Assembly: GCA_019413955.1 (NCBI GenBank)
Contig: DXMX01000019.1
Coordinates: 7,852 to 27,140 of the forward strand
DNA length: 19,289 nucleotides
Source: Collinsella sp.
Lineage (GTDB): Bacteria > Actinomycetota > Coriobacteriia > Coriobacteriales > Coriobacteriaceae
Direction of reading: 5' to 3'
Positions 7,572 to 15,747 of the stretch are shown piece by piece (within the stretch, counting starts at the first letter, position 1; each line of letters opens with the position of its first letter). A model generated the notes under the pieces. The model had not been told where the DNA came from. It saw only the letters and a list, made by a program, of their open reading frames with translations, and made no database searches. The translations under genes and the position numbers were made by a program.

Positions 7572-8993
7572 TTAGGCCATGAGCAGGCCGGTCTCCGCGA
7601 CGTTCTTGTACCAGTACGCGCTCGCCTTGGGATAGCGCTTCTGGGTCTCAAAGTCGATGTAGAACAGGCCGTAGCGCTTGTTGTAGCCGTTGGTCCAGGA
7701 GAACTGATCCTGCAGCGACCACACAAAGTAGCCGTCGACGTTTACGCCGCCGTCAATCGCCTTGAGGATCCATGCGAGATGCTGACGCATATAGTCGATG
7801 CGAGGGGCGTCATCGATAAAGCCGTCCTCGAAGTCGTCCTTATAGCCCATGCCGTTCTCGGTGATGTAGATCTTCTTGTAGTTGGGGTAATCGTTCTTAA
7901 TGCGGAGCAACAGGTCGTACAGGCCCTCGGGATAGATGATCCAGTCCCAATCGGTCGTGGGAACGCCTTCGCGCACGCATGCCTCGCCCACGCCCTTGAG
8001 GAACCAGCGCGAGGAGCCCTTGTCGCCGGTGCCATTGTGGTTGATGTCGTTTTCGCCCTCGGCGGCACGCAGGAACTGGCACTTGTAGGTGTTGACGCCC
8101 AGGCAATCGTTGTAGGGGAGCGCGGCGGTCAACGCGGCGATGTCCTCGTCGCGGACGTCGAGCTCGCCGCCGGCGATATGGGCCAGCTTGGTTGCGGCTT
8201 CCATGGTGTCGGCTGCATAGTGGCCGCGGAAGGTGGCGTCAAGTACCCAGCGGTTGTTGATGACGTCGGCCATGCGGGCGGCCTCGCAGTCGGCAGCGCT
8301 GTTGGGATCGAGGGGATACTTGGGCTCCAGGTTCTGGACAATGCCGATCTCGCCCTCAAAGCCGCCCTCATGGAAGGCGACGACAGCCTTGGCATGGGCC
8401 ACCATCATGTTGTGCATGAGCTGGAAGGCCTTGTCCAGGCGGTATTTCTCGCCGTGCGGCCAGTTGCCAACGATAAAGCTGCCCTCGGCGGTTGCGGGAA
8501 TCTCGTTAAAGGTAAACCAGTGCTTGACCTCGGTGAACTCGGCAAAGCAGAACTTGGCGTACTCGACAAAGGCGTCGATCGTCGTGCGCGTCAGGAATCC
8601 CTCGCCGCCGTTCTGGTAAAAGGCCTCGGGTGTATCGAAGTGATCGAGCGTGACATAGGGGATAACGCCGGCATTGTTGCAGGTGGCGAAAAGCTCGTGA
8701 TAGAAAGCGACGCCCTCGGGGTTAATCTCGCCGGTGCCACTGGGGAAGATACGGCTCCAAGCTATGGAGACACGGATGCCGTTGATGCCGAAGCGCTGGC
8801 ACAGGTCGATATCGACCGGATATTTGTTGTAGAAGTCGCTTGCAGGGTCGGGGGAGAAGCGACCCTGAGCTGCCAGGAAATCGTCCCAGGGCACTTTGCC
8901 CTTGCCGTGCGTGCGGGTCTCGCCCTCAACCTGGTAAGCGGCGGTGGCGCCGCCAAACACAAAGCCGTCGGGGAACTGCATGGGGTTGTTCAT
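7572..8993 (-). CDS. lacG: 6-phospho-beta-galactosidase (GH1), cassette 1
   Basis: A 473-residue cytosolic glycoside hydrolase family 1 enzyme that splits imported beta-galactoside 6-phosphates. The N-terminal FVFGGATAAYQVEGE is the GH1 signature. The acid/base Glu is E164 in TFNE and the nucleophile is E379 in ITENG. The phosphate-binding trio known from LacG (Ser428, Lys435, Tyr437) is present with the right spacing as S432, K439, Y441 in FSWTNGYNKRYG. The Trp that follows the Ser (W433) is typical of 6-phospho-beta-galactosidases rather than 6-phospho-beta-glucosidases. The start is supported by AAAGGA seven bases upstream. It follows the permease after 75 bp containing a hairpin. It is diverged from the cassette 2 copy, so its preferred substrate may be another galactoside. 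Confidence 0.9.
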   Translation of the reverse strand: MNNPMQFPDGFVFGGATAAYQVEGETRTHGKGKVPWDDFLAAQGRFSPDPASDFYNKYPVDIDLCQRFGINGIRVSIAWSRIFPSGTGEINPEGVAFYHELFATCNNAGVIPYVTLDHFDTPEAFYQNGGEGFLTRTTIDAFVEYAKFCFAEFTEVKHWFTFNEIPATAEGSFIVGNWPHGEKYRLDKAFQLMHNMMVAHAKAVVAFHEGGFEGEIGIVQNLEPKYPLDPNSAADCEAARMADVINNRWVLDATFRGHYAADTMEAATKLAHIAGGELDVRDEDIAALTAALPYNDCLGVNTYKCQFLRAAEGENDINHNGTGDKGSSRWFLKGVGEACVREGVPTTDWDWIIYPEGLYDLLLRIKNDYPNYKKIYITENGMGYKDDFEDGFIDDAPRIDYMRQHLAWILKAIDGGVNVDGYFVWSLQDQFSWTNGYNKRYGLFYIDFETQKRYPKASAYWYKNVAETGLLMA

Positions 8994-9027
8994 AAGTCAT
9001 CCTTTCTGTGGGATACGAATAGGGAGA

Positions 9028-9054
9028 GGTGCCCGAACTGGGGATCCGGGCACC
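9028..9054 (-). promoter_or_regulatory. Hairpin between lacE1 and lacG1
   Basis: GGTGCCCG (9028-9035) pairs with CGGGCACC (9047-9054) around an 11-nt loop. There is no T run, so it is more likely an mRNA processing or stability element than a terminator. Cassette 2 has a hairpin of different sequence at the same place. Confidence 0.6.
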
Positions 9055-9068
9055 AACAGAGGGAGGAA

Positions 9069-10847
9069 CTAGTCGAGGTTCTCGCGGAGCCACTTGATGG
9101 CGCCGGCGGGGTCGCGGGTAAGGTCGATATATTCCTTGCCGCGCGGGGCGAGCAGCTTAATGCCCAGACGATCGGTGTCGGCCTTCATGTCGTTGTAGTA
9201 GCTACGAACCTGCGGAGCGAGCACGATGACGTCGTACTGATCCATGATGGCAGTGTGCTGGCCATAGGCGCCTGCGGAGGAAGCGATGTTCTCTCCGGTC
9301 TGTGCGGCACCTTCCTTGATGGCGTTGGCAAGCATGGCAGAGGTGCCGGCGCCGGCGCACAGGACGAGGACCTTCAGGCCATCGACATCCTTCTTGGCGG
9401 ATGCATCGGCAGCGGGCTCGGGCTGATCGGCGACAGGCTTGCTGTCGGCGGCGGCAACGGTCGTCTCGACGGAAGCGGTGGCCTGCTCGACAGCGGGCGT
9501 AGAGGCGTTGGCGGCGACGGAAGCGGCACCATCGGACTCGAGTCCCAGCTCGGCGGCGCGCTCGGCCTCCTGGTCGCAGAGCAGCTTATCGTATGCCTTC
9601 AAGAACGGCAGGTAGATGATGGCGTCCAGCAAGATGATGATCGCGACAAATACCAGGGCGATAAGCTGGAAGTTCGTGGTGATGAAGATGCCGATGGGGG
9701 CAGGGGTAGCCCAAGGCACCACGAAGGAGAAGCCGTTCATACCCACATTGTCGATAAAGAACTTGGCAACACTCACGTTGACGCAGCCGGCGGCAACAAA
9801 GGGGATGAGCATGTAGGGGTTAAGGATCATCGGCGCGCCAAAGAGCAGCGGTTCGTTGACGGCGAAGGCAACAGGGACAATCGAGGCCTTACCGACGGCT
9901 TTGAGCTGCTTGGACTTCATGAAGAGAATCAGCAGAAGCGGCACGATGAACGTGGCGCCGGTGCCGCCGAACTCACCCACGAGCGACATGTTAAAGGTGA
10001 GGGAGTGGGCGGGGTGGCCGCCTGCCAGCAGAACCTGCAGGTTCTCGGCCTGGTTGGCAAGACGGATGGGGTCGATGCCCGGCTGGACGATCGAGGGGCC
10101 GTGGACGCCGATGAACCAGAAGAACGCGGTGGCTGCCTGGATAAGGATAAGGCCAGGATAGGTTTCTGCAGCGGTAAAGAGCGGGGAGAGCAGTTTGATA
10201 AGCAGCTCGGAGAACGGAACGCCCATGAGGTTGCGCACGACGACATCGATGATGCCGCAGATGATGACGGCGCCGCCAAAGGGGATAATGTCGCGGAAGT
10301 TCTGAGCGATGGCGCCCGGGACCTCCTTGGGCAGCTTAATGGTCAGATCGCGCGAGACGCAGAATTTGTAGACCCACACGGTGATGAACGCGGCGATATA
10401 GGCCGAGAACAGACCGCGCGTGCCCATGCTGGTGCAATCGAAGACCGAAAGTTCGGAGCCGTTGAACTTGGTGGTGAACTGCGTAACGGCGAGCAGCAGC
10501 ATGCTGCACTGGGCGGCCACCATGGTGGAACCGTCGTTGAGCACTTTGCCGGCGGGCATGCGACGGTTCATGGAAGCCGTGAAGTTCTTGGCAGTGGTGC
10601 CAGCAACCATGATGCCCATAACGCCCATGGTGAAGTTGTACAGCTTGTTGCACCAGTCGATAAGCGGCTGGGGCAGCGTGATGCCGACTACGCCGGGAAG
10701 GGTGGCGATCAGCAGGAAGATCGAAGAGGTGAGGACGATGGGCATGCACCCAAGGAATCCGTCCTTAATGGCCTGGAGGTAGACGTTCCTCGAGATCTTC
10801 TCAAAGAACGGTTGATGCTTTTCGAGCATCTTTACGATGGCGTCCAT
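9069..10847 (-). CDS. lacE: PTS EIICB, lactose family, cassette 1
   Basis: A 592-residue fused permease and EIIB. The EIIC domain (about 1-420) carries VAGTTAKNFTASMNRRMP, LTIKLPKEVPGAIAQNF, FWFIGVHGPSIVQPGI and FAVNEPLLFGAPMILNPYM, all lactose-family EIIC motifs. A long Ala/Pro/Val-rich linker (about 425-488) precedes EIIB, with phospho-Cys about residue 497 in LVLCAGAGTSAM. The ATG has AAAGGAGC just upstream. It is the first gene of cassette 1, followed by lacG1, and is divergent from a LacI-family gene. It resembles the permease at 4579 (same MDAIVK start and EIIB tail, DTDRLGIKLL) more than the one in cassette 2, which suggests a substrate other than, or in addition to, lactose. The lac family assignment is secure; the substrate is not. 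Confidence 0.9.
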   Translation of the reverse strand: MDAIVKMLEKHQPFFEKISRNVYLQAIKDGFLGCMPIVLTSSIFLLIATLPGVVGITLPQPLIDWCNKLYNFTMGVMGIMVAGTTAKNFTASMNRRMPAGKVLNDGSTMVAAQCSMLLLAVTQFTTKFNGSELSVFDCTSMGTRGLFSAYIAAFITVWVYKFCVSRDLTIKLPKEVPGAIAQNFRDIIPFGGAVIICGIIDVVVRNLMGVPFSELLIKLLSPLFTAAETYPGLILIQAATAFFWFIGVHGPSIVQPGIDPIRLANQAENLQVLLAGGHPAHSLTFNMSLVGEFGGTGATFIVPLLLILFMKSKQLKAVGKASIVPVAFAVNEPLLFGAPMILNPYMLIPFVAAGCVNVSVAKFFIDNVGMNGFSFVVPWATPAPIGIFITTNFQLIALVFVAIIILLDAIIYLPFLKAYDKLLCDQEAERAAELGLESDGAASVAANASTPAVEQATASVETTVAAADSKPVADQPEPAADASAKKDVDGLKVLVLCAGAGTSAMLANAIKEGAAQTGENIASSAGAYGQHTAIMDQYDVIVLAPQVRSYYNDMKADTDRLGIKLLAPRGKEYIDLTRDPAGAIKWLRENLD

Positions 10848-10950
10848 AGAGCTCCTTTGCTACTTAATGCGCGACGCATGTGGATGGAACTGGTCGTCGA
10901 TGGATGGTCAGGACTGCCCGGAAACCTTCCTGCTTAAGGAAGGCATTGCG

Positions 10951-10994
10951 AAATGACAACGTTGTCATTTCGTTAATGACAACGTAAGACATTT
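10951..10994. promoter_or_regulatory. LacI-family operators of cassette 1
   Basis: AAATGACAACGTTGTCATTT (10951-10970) is a perfect 20-bp palindrome with the central CG usual for LacI-family sites. A second, degenerate site with an intact left half (AATGACAACGT) is centred about 23 bp away and overlaps the probable lacE1 -10 (TACGTT on the minus strand, 10981-10986; TTGTTG 17 bp upstream as -35). Binding here would block lacE1-lacG1 transcription. Confidence 0.75.
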
Positions 10995-11020
10995 TTGGAA
11001 GAGCAACAAGGATTTACGGG

Positions 11021-11028
11021 TGAACGGT
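11021..11028. promoter_or_regulatory. TGAACGGT motif upstream of lacI1/lacE1
   Basis: TGAACGGT occurs here, at 15927-15934 in the cassette 2 divergent region, and twice (as ACCGTTCA) before lacF at 17112-17119 and 17133-17140. The first two sit about 50 bp before the -10 of the respective lacI gene. Possible binding site of a shared regulator. Confidence 0.4.
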
Positions 11029-11074
11029 CGATATTGTCCGATAAACGGCTGATTTGTCAGTCGGGCAGGTAGTG

Positions 11075-11080
11075 TATGCT
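11075..11080 (+). promoter_or_regulatory. Possible -10 of lacI1
   Basis: TATGCT, with TTGTCA at 11054-11059 (15-bp spacer, short) as the best -35. It is placed 43 bp before the chosen GTG start. Confidence 0.4.
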
Positions 11081-11122
11081 AGAACGCAAAAAACAAGCGA
11101 TGTAAAACCGACTGGAGAAGTA

Positions 11123-12133
11123 GTGGCAACGATGGACAAGAAAAATGTCTCAATGAATGATGTGGCAGTTGCCGCGGGCGTTTCTCTCAAGACGGTGTCG
11201 CGCGTGATCAACGAGCCCGATAGCGTGCGAGAGTCGACACGCGATAAGGTCCATTCGGCAATGGAGGCGCTCGGGTTTCGAGCCAACTTTGCCGCGCGTT
11301 CACTCAAGTTGGGCCGTTACGGGTGCATCGGCGTGGTGATGTTTCACTTGTCGGGCGGCGCCGTGGACATGATTGACGGTATCGCCGATGCCGCCGAAGA
11401 ACGCGGCTTTGCGCTCACGATGATTAAGAAGCGCGCGGGGGAGAAGATGACCCTTGCCGAAGCGGCGCGCAGGATGTCGCAGCTGCCTGTTGATGGCATG
11501 ATCTTCAACCTGCGCCAGATGGTCGATGACTTTGTTACCTTTGAGGCACCGAAGGACCTCAAGACGGTGATTATCACGCCGATGGAACATCCTACCTGCT
11601 CAACCGTCAGTGACGACCAAGAGGGCGGCGCGCGCATGGCGTGCGAGTGCTTCTTAAATCGCGGGCACAAGAACGTGTACTTCGTCTCTGGTAAGAAAGA
11701 GTCGCTGTCGAGCCAGTGCCGTATGAAAGGTTGGCGTGCGGCACTCGAGGCACGTGGCATTGAGCCGCCCGAGCCTCTGCAAGGCGATTGGAATGCGGAT
11801 AGTGGCTATGCCGCGGGCCTTGTGCTTGCCGATAAGCCCGATTGCACGGCGGTCCTCGCTGCTAACGACTGCATGGCAAACGGCGTGATGATGGCTCTAC
11901 GTGACAAAGGGCTCAGTGTGCCCGACGACGTGTCCGTGATCGGCTTCGACGATGAGCTCTACAAGACGATTCCCAACTCGATTCTGACGTCGGTGAAGTT
12001 TCGCCACCGCGAGCTGGGCATCCGTGCGCTTAACGAGGTCGTCGCAGGTCTGGAAGCCCCGAGCTCCAGAAGTCGTACGCTTGTCTCGGGCGTGTTGGTC
12101 GAGCGTGCGAGCGTGCGGGATTTGCGGGCGTAG
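11123..12133 (+). CDS. LacI-family repressor of lac cassette 1
   Basis: A 336-residue LacI/GalR-family regulator. The helix-turn-helix (about residues 9-33) is MNDVAVAAGVSLKTVSRVIN, followed by the hinge-helix region ending NFAARSL. The rest is a periplasmic-binding-protein-like sensor domain, with IGVVMF, PVDGMIFNL, GHKNVYFVSG, AVLAANDCMANGVM and DDVSVIGFDDE. I prefer the GTG at 11123 because GGAG lies five bases upstream; the nearest ATG (11132) has poorer spacing, and the longer frame starting at 11054 overlaps the likely promoter. It is divergent from lacE1-lacG1 and next to the perfect palindrome at 10951-10970. Its recognition helix differs from the cassette 2 paralog (S-L-K versus S-E-Q before TVSR), in line with their different operators. 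Confidence 0.9.
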   Translation: MATMDKKNVSMNDVAVAAGVSLKTVSRVINEPDSVRESTRDKVHSAMEALGFRANFAARSLKLGRYGCIGVVMFHLSGGAVDMIDGIADAAEERGFALTMIKKRAGEKMTLAEAARRMSQLPVDGMIFNLRQMVDDFVTFEAPKDLKTVIITPMEHPTCSTVSDDQEGGARMACECFLNRGHKNVYFVSGKKESLSSQCRMKGWRAALEARGIEPPEPLQGDWNADSGYAAGLVLADKPDCTAVLAANDCMANGVMMALRDKGLSVPDDVSVIGFDDELYKTIPNSILTSVKFRHRELGIRALNEVVAGLEAPSSRSRTLVSGVLVERASVRDLRA

Positions 12134-12149
12134 GCGTGCTCGGCTCGTT

Positions 12150-12288
12150 CATCTCAACCTGTAACAGGTAGGGCCGAAAATCTCAGCTAGATGTTACAGA
12201 TTGAGATATCTCTGCTCGGGCGTTCTGTTTGTCTCGATCTGTAACAGCTTGGAGCGAAAAACTCAGCTAGATGTTACAGATTGAGACA
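12150..12288. repeat. Tandem pair of 59-bp palindromic elements
   Basis: Copies at 12150-12208 and 12230-12288, again exactly 80 bp apart and in the same orientation as the other four. Arms follow the same consensus with single substitutions; loops read GGTAGGGCCGAAAA...GCTAGA and GCTTGGAGCGAAAA...GCTAGA. They lie between the convergent ends of lacI1 and lacG2. Confidence 0.92.
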
Positions 12289-12309
12289 AACGTGCGGTAC
12301 GGTCTGCCC

Positions 12310-12354
12310 AAAAAAGGCCGGGGGCGGCGCGTCGTGTGACGTGCCGCCCCCGGC
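12310..12354 (-). terminator. Terminator of lac cassette 2
   Basis: 12-bp GC-rich stem, GCCGGGGGCGGC (12317-12328) against 12343-12354, extendable through the loop. On the minus strand it is followed by six T. It is 54 bp past the lacG2 stop. Confidence 0.9.
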
Positions 12355-12407
12355 TGAGAAATGGGGACAGGTTATGTGAGCGGGGCAATTCCGCTGGTCG
12401 CAAGCCG

Positions 12408-13847
12408 CTAGTCCAGACGACGGGTCTGCGCTACGTGCTTATACCAGTAGGCGCTTGCCTTGGGCGTGCGCTTCTGGGTTTCAAAGTCAACGTAGAAGAA
12501 GCCATAACGCTTGTTGTAGCCATTGGTCCAGGAGAACTGATCCTGCAGGCTCCACAGGAAGTAACCGCCCACGTTGACACCCACCTCCATGGCCTTGAGC
12601 AGCCAGCGCAGGTGCTGCTCGATGTAGTCGATGCGCGGCTGGTCGTCCACAAAACCGTCCTTGCAGGGGTCCTTGTAGCCCATGCCGTTCTCGGTGATGA
12701 AAATCTGCTTGTAGTTGGGGTAGCGCTGCTTAATGTAGACGAGCAGGTCGAACAGGCCCTCGGGATAGATGATCCAGTCCCAGTCGGTGGTGGGGATGCC
12801 GGGCTTGTTCACGTGCTCGCCAATACCCTTAACGCGCCAGCGGCCGGTGCCCTTCTCGCCCGTACCGTTGTGGTGCAGGTCGTTCTCGCCATCGTAAGCC
12901 TTGAGGAAGCGACACTGGTAGTTGTTAACGCCCAAGTAGTCGTTGTAGAGCGCGGCCTCGCGCATGATTTTCAGATCCTCGTCCGGGATCTCGATGGTGC
13001 CGCCCGAGACGGCAGCCAGGCGGTTGGCGCACTCGAGGGTGTCGGGAGCATAGTCGCCGCGGAAGGTGGCGTCGAGCAAGAACTGGTTCTGCAGCACGTG
13101 CTCGTTATTGGCGGCTTTGATGTCGGCGGGGTCGTTCTCGTTGAGCGGATACTTAAACTCCAACGACTGGATGACGCCGATCTTGCCCTTAAAGCCGCCG
13201 TTGTGGAAGGCCAGCACGGCCTTGGCGTGGGCGAGCATCATGTTGTGCTCGCACTGGAAGGCCTCGGCAAGATGCGCCTTGACGCCACCGGGGAAGGTGC
13301 CCTCGATGTAGGTGTTGGAGGCGTTCGCCCAGATCTCGTTAAAGGTGAACCAGTAGGTCACCTGGTCGGCGTACTCCTTAAAGCAGAAGGTGGCAAAGTC
13401 CACAAAGGCGTCGATGGTCTCGCGGTTGAGGAAGTCGCCCTTCTCAAAGAGGGGCAGCGGCGTGTCAAAGTGATGCAGCGTGACGAACGGCTCAACATGG
13501 TGCTTATGGCATTCGGCGAAGAGGTCGTGGTAGAACTGGACGCCCTCGGGGTTGATCTCGCCGGTGCCGTTGGGGAAGATGCGGCTCCAGGCGATGGAGA
13601 GGCGGATGCCGTTGATGCCAAACTCCTCGCACAGTTCCAGGTCGACGGGGTACTGGTTGTAGAAGTCCGAAGCGGGATCGGGGGAAAAGCGCCCCTGGGC
13701 CTCCAGGAAGTCGTCCCAGGCAACCTTGCCCTTACCGTGAGTGCGGGTCTCGCCCTCTACCTGGTAGGCAGCAGTGGCGCCGCCAAAGACAAAGTCCTTG
13801 GGAAACTGCGCAGGCGGGTTAGTGACGCTAGCAGGGTTAACGGACAT
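12408..13847 (-). CDS. lacG: 6-phospho-beta-galactosidase (GH1), cassette 2
   Basis: A 479-residue GH1 enzyme that hydrolyses lactose 6-phosphate to glucose and galactose 6-phosphate. It carries FVFGGATAAYQVEGE at residues 20-34, RLSIAWSRIFPNGTGEINPEG, the acid/base E171 (TFNE), the nucleophile E386 (ITENG) and the 6-phosphate trio S439, K446, Y448 with the galacto-specific W440. HVEPFVTLHHFDTP is essentially as in staphylococcal and lactococcal LacG. An N-terminal extension of about 13 residues (MSVNPASVTNPPA) precedes the conserved fold; only a weak GGAT precedes this ATG, so the exact start is less certain. It is second in the operon after lacE2, separated by 66 bp with a hairpin. Confidence 0.92.
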   Translation of the reverse strand: MSVNPASVTNPPAQFPKDFVFGGATAAYQVEGETRTHGKGKVAWDDFLEAQGRFSPDPASDFYNQYPVDLELCEEFGINGIRLSIAWSRIFPNGTGEINPEGVQFYHDLFAECHKHHVEPFVTLHHFDTPLPLFEKGDFLNRETIDAFVDFATFCFKEYADQVTYWFTFNEIWANASNTYIEGTFPGGVKAHLAEAFQCEHNMMLAHAKAVLAFHNGGFKGKIGVIQSLEFKYPLNENDPADIKAANNEHVLQNQFLLDATFRGDYAPDTLECANRLAAVSGGTIEIPDEDLKIMREAALYNDYLGVNNYQCRFLKAYDGENDLHHNGTGEKGTGRWRVKGIGEHVNKPGIPTTDWDWIIYPEGLFDLLVYIKQRYPNYKQIFITENGMGYKDPCKDGFVDDQPRIDYIEQHLRWLLKAMEVGVNVGGYFLWSLQDQFSWTNGYNKRYGFFYVDFETQKRTPKASAYWYKHVAQTRRLD

Positions 13848-13870
13848 GATGATCCAATCGTCTAAATTGA

Positions 13871-13904
13871 AGGGCCAGCCGGTCTTGGATGGTCGGCTGG
13901 CCCT
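13871..13904 (-). promoter_or_regulatory. Hairpin between lacE2 and lacG2
   Basis: Perfect 11-bp stem AGGGCCAGCCG (13871-13881) against CGGCTGGCCCT (13894-13904), 12-nt loop. On the minus strand it is followed by TTCAATTTAG, a poor T run. It may be a weak or partial terminator, or a stabiliser of the upstream permease message. Confidence 0.65.
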
Positions 13905-13913
13905 GAGCGTTAC

Positions 13914-15689
13914 TTACTTCGAGAGTTGCTCGCTTACGAAGGCGAGAGACTTGTCGCCGTTCTGGGAGAGCTCGATGTACTGCTTGCCACGGCAGGCGAC
14001 GCACTTGTTGCCCACGCGCTCGCAGTCCTTCTGAAGGTCGGCCAGGTAGCTTGCGGCCTGCGGGGCCAGGACGACCAGGTCAAAGTCGGGGAGCATGTCA
14101 ACGTGGTTGCCATAGGCCTCGGCAGCGGTCTCGAGGTTAATACCGCGCTCCCTGGCAGCCTTGGCCAGCGCGTTGGCGAGCAGGCCCGAGGTACCGCCGC
14201 CCTGGCAGAGTACGAGCACGCGCCTGCCGTTGAGGTCGCTGGCGGTCGCAGCCTCGGTGGCGGGCGCTGCGGAAGCGGCGGGGGCGTCGGCCTTCACGGC
14301 CTCGGCAGCAGCGCCGGCGGCAACGCTCTTGGCGTCAGCCTTACCCTGGAAGGCGTCGTTGAGCTTGGCGGCCTTCTCAGCGTTCTTGGCGGCGAGCTCC
14401 TCCTGGGAGATCTCGGCCTCCTCGGTGCACTTCTGGGCGTCATAGGCACGGAAGAACGGGTAGTACAGGGCAAAGTCGACAACCAGGATAAGGGCGAGCA
14501 TCACAAAGGCGAGCGGCTGGAAGCCCAGGCCCATGATGGTGCCGATGGGGCCGGGGACGGTCCAGGGCAGGGTGTACATAAAGCCGTTCATGCCCAAGAA
14601 GTCGATAAAGATCTTGAGGATCCAGATGTTGGCGATCGGGGCAAAGACAAACGGGACAAAGAAGACGGGGTTGAGCACGATGGGCGCGGCGAACAGCAGC
14701 GGCTCGTTGACAGCGAAGCAGACGGGAACGATGGCGGCCTTACCGACGGCGCGCATCTCCTGGGACTTGGCCAGGAAGCAGAACATAAAGACCAGGACAA
14801 GCGTGGCGCCGGTGCCGCCCATGCAGACGACGAAGTACTGGGCACCCTGGGTCAGGACAGCGGAAGCGTGCTGGCCGGCCTGGAACGCAGCCAGGTTGTC
14901 GGTCATGTTGGCAACGAGGGCGGCGGCGATGGCGGGCTCGACGATCGAGGGACCGTGGACGCCGACGAACCAGAACAGGCTCATGGCGCCGTAGATCACA
15001 GCGAGACCGATATAGCCGTCGGCAGCGGTGAACAGGGGCTGGAACACCTGGATGACGCCCTGGGCAAAGCAGAAGCCAAAGGCAGCGCGGAAGACGATGT
15101 CAAAGACCCAAAAGACGGTGATGCAGACGGAGAAGGGGATGATGTCCTTAAAGGTCTGCGAGATGTTGGGCGGAACCTGCTCGGGCATCTTGACGGTGAT
15201 GTTGCGCTTAATGAAGAACTTGTAGATGATGCCGGTCACAAACGCAGCGATAAAGGCGGTCAGCAGGCCCTTGGAACCAAGGTAGGTGGTGTTGAAGCCG
15301 CTGGCAGCGTCCGTGGCGATCGTGTCGCTCGAAAGGAGCAAGAAGCCGATGATGGCCGCGCACATGCACGAGATGAAGTTGATCTGGTTGTTCTTGGGCA
15401 GATCGCGGTTCTGAGCGTCGGCGAAGTGCTTGGCTGTGGTGGCAGCGCAGGCGATGGCCAGGATACCCATGGAGTAGTTGTAGCACTTCCACAGGGCGTT
15501 GTTGATGTCATCGGGCCAGTAGAAACCCCAGATGTTGGGGACCGAGGCTACCAGGCAGAAGATGGACGAGAAGATGATGATGGGGATGACGGAGATAAAG
15601 CCGTCGCGAATCGCCTTGAGGTACTTGTTGCGGGCGATCGCGTTGAAAAAGGGCTGGCCCTTTTCGATGATGGCGATAAGTTGCTCCAT
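13914..15689 (-). CDS. lacE: PTS EIICB, lactose-specific type, cassette 2
   Basis: A 591-residue fused EIIC-EIIB. From memory of firmicute LacE it is the most canonical of the three permeases here: LIAIIEKGQPFF at the N terminus, YNYSMGILAIACAATTAKHFADAQNRDLPKNNQINFIS, LGSKGLLTAFIAAFVTGIIYKFFIKRNITVKMPEQVPPNISQTFKDIIPFS, WFVGVHGPSIVEPAIAA and NEPLLFAAPIVLNPVFFVPF. The Ala-rich linker (about 425-485) precedes EIIB with phospho-Cys about residue 495 in LVLCQGGGTSGLL. The ATG has TAGGAG six bases upstream. It imports and phosphorylates lactose at the membrane, taking phosphate from EIIA (probably LacF at 17266). It is divergent from its LacI-type regulator. Confidence 0.93.
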   Translation of the reverse strand: MEQLIAIIEKGQPFFNAIARNKYLKAIRDGFISVIPIIIFSSIFCLVASVPNIWGFYWPDDINNALWKCYNYSMGILAIACAATTAKHFADAQNRDLPKNNQINFISCMCAAIIGFLLLSSDTIATDAASGFNTTYLGSKGLLTAFIAAFVTGIIYKFFIKRNITVKMPEQVPPNISQTFKDIIPFSVCITVFWVFDIVFRAAFGFCFAQGVIQVFQPLFTAADGYIGLAVIYGAMSLFWFVGVHGPSIVEPAIAAALVANMTDNLAAFQAGQHASAVLTQGAQYFVVCMGGTGATLVLVFMFCFLAKSQEMRAVGKAAIVPVCFAVNEPLLFAAPIVLNPVFFVPFVFAPIANIWILKIFIDFLGMNGFMYTLPWTVPGPIGTIMGLGFQPLAFVMLALILVVDFALYYPFFRAYDAQKCTEEAEISQEELAAKNAEKAAKLNDAFQGKADAKSVAAGAAAEAVKADAPAASAAPATEAATASDLNGRRVLVLCQGGGTSGLLANALAKAARERGINLETAAEAYGNHVDMLPDFDLVVLAPQAASYLADLQKDCERVGNKCVACRGKQYIELSQNGDKSLAFVSEQLSK

Positions 15690-15747
15690 GCAATGCTCCT
15701 AAGAGTCGGTGGGTTAACAACGATGGTAGCTTTTGGCGTTCGGTTGC

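Noticed and set aside
7542..10937. Very long plus-strand open frame (1131 codons) opposite lacG1-lacE1
   Set aside because: It is the antisense shadow of two clear genes. Its translation is rich in G, V, D, H and shows no domain; such frames arise from GC-rich codon bias.
11054..11122. Longer N terminus of the cassette 1 LacI protein from a TTG
   Set aside because: It overlaps the likely -35/-10, and the added residues do not belong to the LacI-family fold; GTG at 11123 has a ribosome site.
7261..12288. Integron attC sites (59-base elements)
   Set aside because: The length matches by coincidence. No integrase is present, the arms are nearly perfect palindromes and no gene cassettes lie between the copies.
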